Assembly (NCBI GenBank): GCA_938045315.1
Contig: CALINM010000011.1
Location: 1 to 7,270, forward strand
Direction of reading: 5' to 3'
DNA from: an uncultured bacterium
Lineage (GTDB): Bacteria; CALINM01
DNA: 7,270 nucleotides
Shown: positions 6,568-7,270 of the stretch, piece after piece
Layout of the letters: every line of letters begins with the position of its first letter
Position numbering within the stretch: the stretch's first letter is position 1
Notes under the pieces: model-generated
Database searches by the model: none
What the model saw: the letters and a program-made list of their open reading frames with translations, nothing else
What the model was told of the DNA's origin: nothing
Position numbers and translations under genes: made by a program

Positions 6568-6759
6568 ATGGAATGTATCTATGAAAAGAACTTAAAGGAA
6601 TGTACATGTACTTACACTGCATGCGAAAAAAGAGGAAAATGTTGTTTATGTGTTTCTTATCACAGGAAAAGAAATGAGATACCTGGTTGTTTCTTCTCAC
6701 CACAGGCTGAAAAAACATATGATAGGAGCATAAAGAACTTTATAGCGACAAATAGATGA
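6568..6759 (+). CDS. Small cysteine-rich protein, DUF6485-type
   Basis: This 63-residue protein has no signal peptide or membrane span, so it is likely cytosolic. It has eight cysteines (3, 12, 14, 19, 25, 26, 28, 41) plus His32, arranged as C-x8-C-x-C-x4-C-x5-CC-x-C, then YHRK, then PGCFF. It ends with AEKTYDRSIKNFI. This layout matches my memory of the DUF6485 family, small proteins frequent in anaerobic bacteria and of unknown function. The cysteine density suggests a zinc or iron-sulfur site; that is inference and no metal is shown. The gene follows the GlcD-type gene by 10 bases, with an excellent Shine-Dalgarno, and overlaps the next gene by four bases (ATGA). Coding status is well supported by the RBS, the coupling and the conserved-looking motif pattern. 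Confidence 0.85.
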   Translation: MECIYEKNLKECTCTYTACEKRGKCCLCVSYHRKRNEIPGCFFSPQAEKTYDRSIKNFIATNR

Positions 6760-7148
6760 AAAAAATTGCAGTATTAATAATATTTATCTTACTCTCAGGG
6801 TGTTTTATTGTATTCACTCATGAGAGTAGAGATCCATCTATTATAACTGTGCATCTTTTACCGCCAAAAGTCTCGGAGGGGCTTAAGCCCTCAAAAGCTA
6901 TAAATGCTTATATTGGTGTTGTACCTTTTGAATTTGATTTAAAATTTTCTGAGGATAAGCAACCTTATTATTTCGATTATTCATATCTTCCAAAAGAGTT
7001 TTATCAAAATGTTCTGGTTTTGTTAGAAAATGGTATTTTTAATAAAGTAATTGAACAGGATGTTAATGAAAATATAAAGAACCCTGAACAATTAATAAAG
7101 AAAATAACTGAAAATAAGCTTGATACAGGATTATTTATAAAAATATAA
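6756..7148 (+). CDS. Predicted lipoprotein, apparently cut short by a frameshift
   Basis: This frame encodes 130 aa. A signal peptide (residues 1-15, MKK plus a hydrophobic run) ends in a perfect lipobox LSGC, with Cys16 as the lipid anchor. The next residue is Phe, consistent with outer-membrane sorting. The mature part is not a family I can name. The segment AYIGVVPFEFDL, followed by a helix and LLENGIFNKVIEQ, recalls the TolB-N/LpoB/CsgG-like 'V-V-P-F ... L...G.F..V' layout of small envelope lipoproteins; this is a weak inference. The frame ends at TAA 7146-7148, but clearly coding sequence continues in the neighbouring frame from 7141 to the window end. The intact protein is therefore probably longer and this version is frameshifted. 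The start is an ATGA overlap with the DUF6485-type gene. Confidence 0.75.
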   Translation: MKKIAVLIIFILLSGCFIVFTHESRDPSIITVHLLPPKVSEGLKPSKAINAYIGVVPFEFDLKFSEDKQPYYFDYSYLPKEFYQNVLVLLENGIFNKVIEQDVNENIKNPEQLIKKITENKLDTGLFIKI

Positions 7149-7270
7149 TGATTTTAAGATTGCGAAAAAATCTAATGGTTGGTTTGGTAACATAAAATAT
7201 AGAATTATGATAGTAACTTATGATGGTAATGTATTAAAAGACGAAGAGAAATTTTTTACCCTTGAGAAAG
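7141..7270 (+). pseudogene. Out-of-frame continuation of the lipoprotein gene, open to window end
   Basis: Read from 7141, this stretch has no stop for 43 codons. It gives a balanced, protein-like sequence beginning KYNDFKIAKKSNGWFGNIKY and continuing RIMIVTYDGNVLKDEEKFF. The same frame has a stop at 7138-7140 just upstream. Its first ATG (7207) lacks a ribosome binding site and falls mid-strand, so it is not an independent gene start. Removing one A from the A5 run at 7139-7143 would join LDTGLFIK directly to YNDFKIAKK in one frame. This is best read as the 3' half of the same gene after a one-base insertion, whether natural, a sequencing error, or bypassed by slippage. The gene's end lies outside the window. 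Confidence 0.65.

Noticed and set aside
7207-7270. ATG at 7207 as the start of a separate gene
   Set aside because: There is no ribosome binding site, and coding-like sequence in the same frame extends upstream to 7141, fitting a frameshifted continuation better.

Overview
The window is a compact run of nine genes, all on the + strand, from a visibly AT-rich bacterial chromosome. Gaps between genes are 30 nt or less, and several neighbours overlap (ATGA at 3868, TAATG at 5194, ATGA at 6756). I see no convincing internal promoter, terminator, RNA gene, mobile element or CRISPR array. Two predicted lipoproteins, a Tol-Pal-type TPR protein and a SPOR protein indicate a Gram-negative envelope. 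The AT-rich composition, AG-rich Shine-Dalgarno sites and gene content would fit an anaerobic thermophile-type lineage such as Deferribacterota. That placement is a low-confidence guess, because nothing here is a taxonomic marker.

Layout. Positions 3-398 hold the C-terminal part of a class I fructose-1,6-bisphosphatase (fbp), whose start lies upstream of the window. Positions 400-2821 form an envelope block of three genes. They are a CpoB/YbgF-like lipoprotein (coiled coil plus TPRs, GTG start), a secreted LysM protein with two similar C-terminal modules, and a membrane-anchored SPOR-like protein with a long charged linker. Positions 2852-3871 encode a ParM/archaeal-type actin-like ATPase with no recognisable plasmid partner. 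It is translationally linked to an AzgA-type purine permease (3868-5196), which in turn overlaps a GlcD-type FAD-dependent 2-hydroxyacid dehydrogenase (5196-6557). A 63-aa cysteine-rich protein of the DUF6485 type follows, with the strongest ribosome binding site in the window. The last gene is a lipoprotein that appears frameshifted at an A5 run (7139-7143): its frame stops at 7148, but clear coding sequence continues in the next frame to the end of the window.

How they fit together. The three envelope proteins carry peptidoglycan- or division-associated domains (CpoB-type TPR, LysM, SPOR) and probably act together at the cell wall or septum. The adjacent actin-like gene raises the inferred possibility of a filament linked to that machinery. 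The fbp, permease and GlcD genes are metabolic and may share only the transcript. The two observations most worth checking are the orphan actin homologue beside the peptidoglycan-related trio, and the frameshift at the 3' end.
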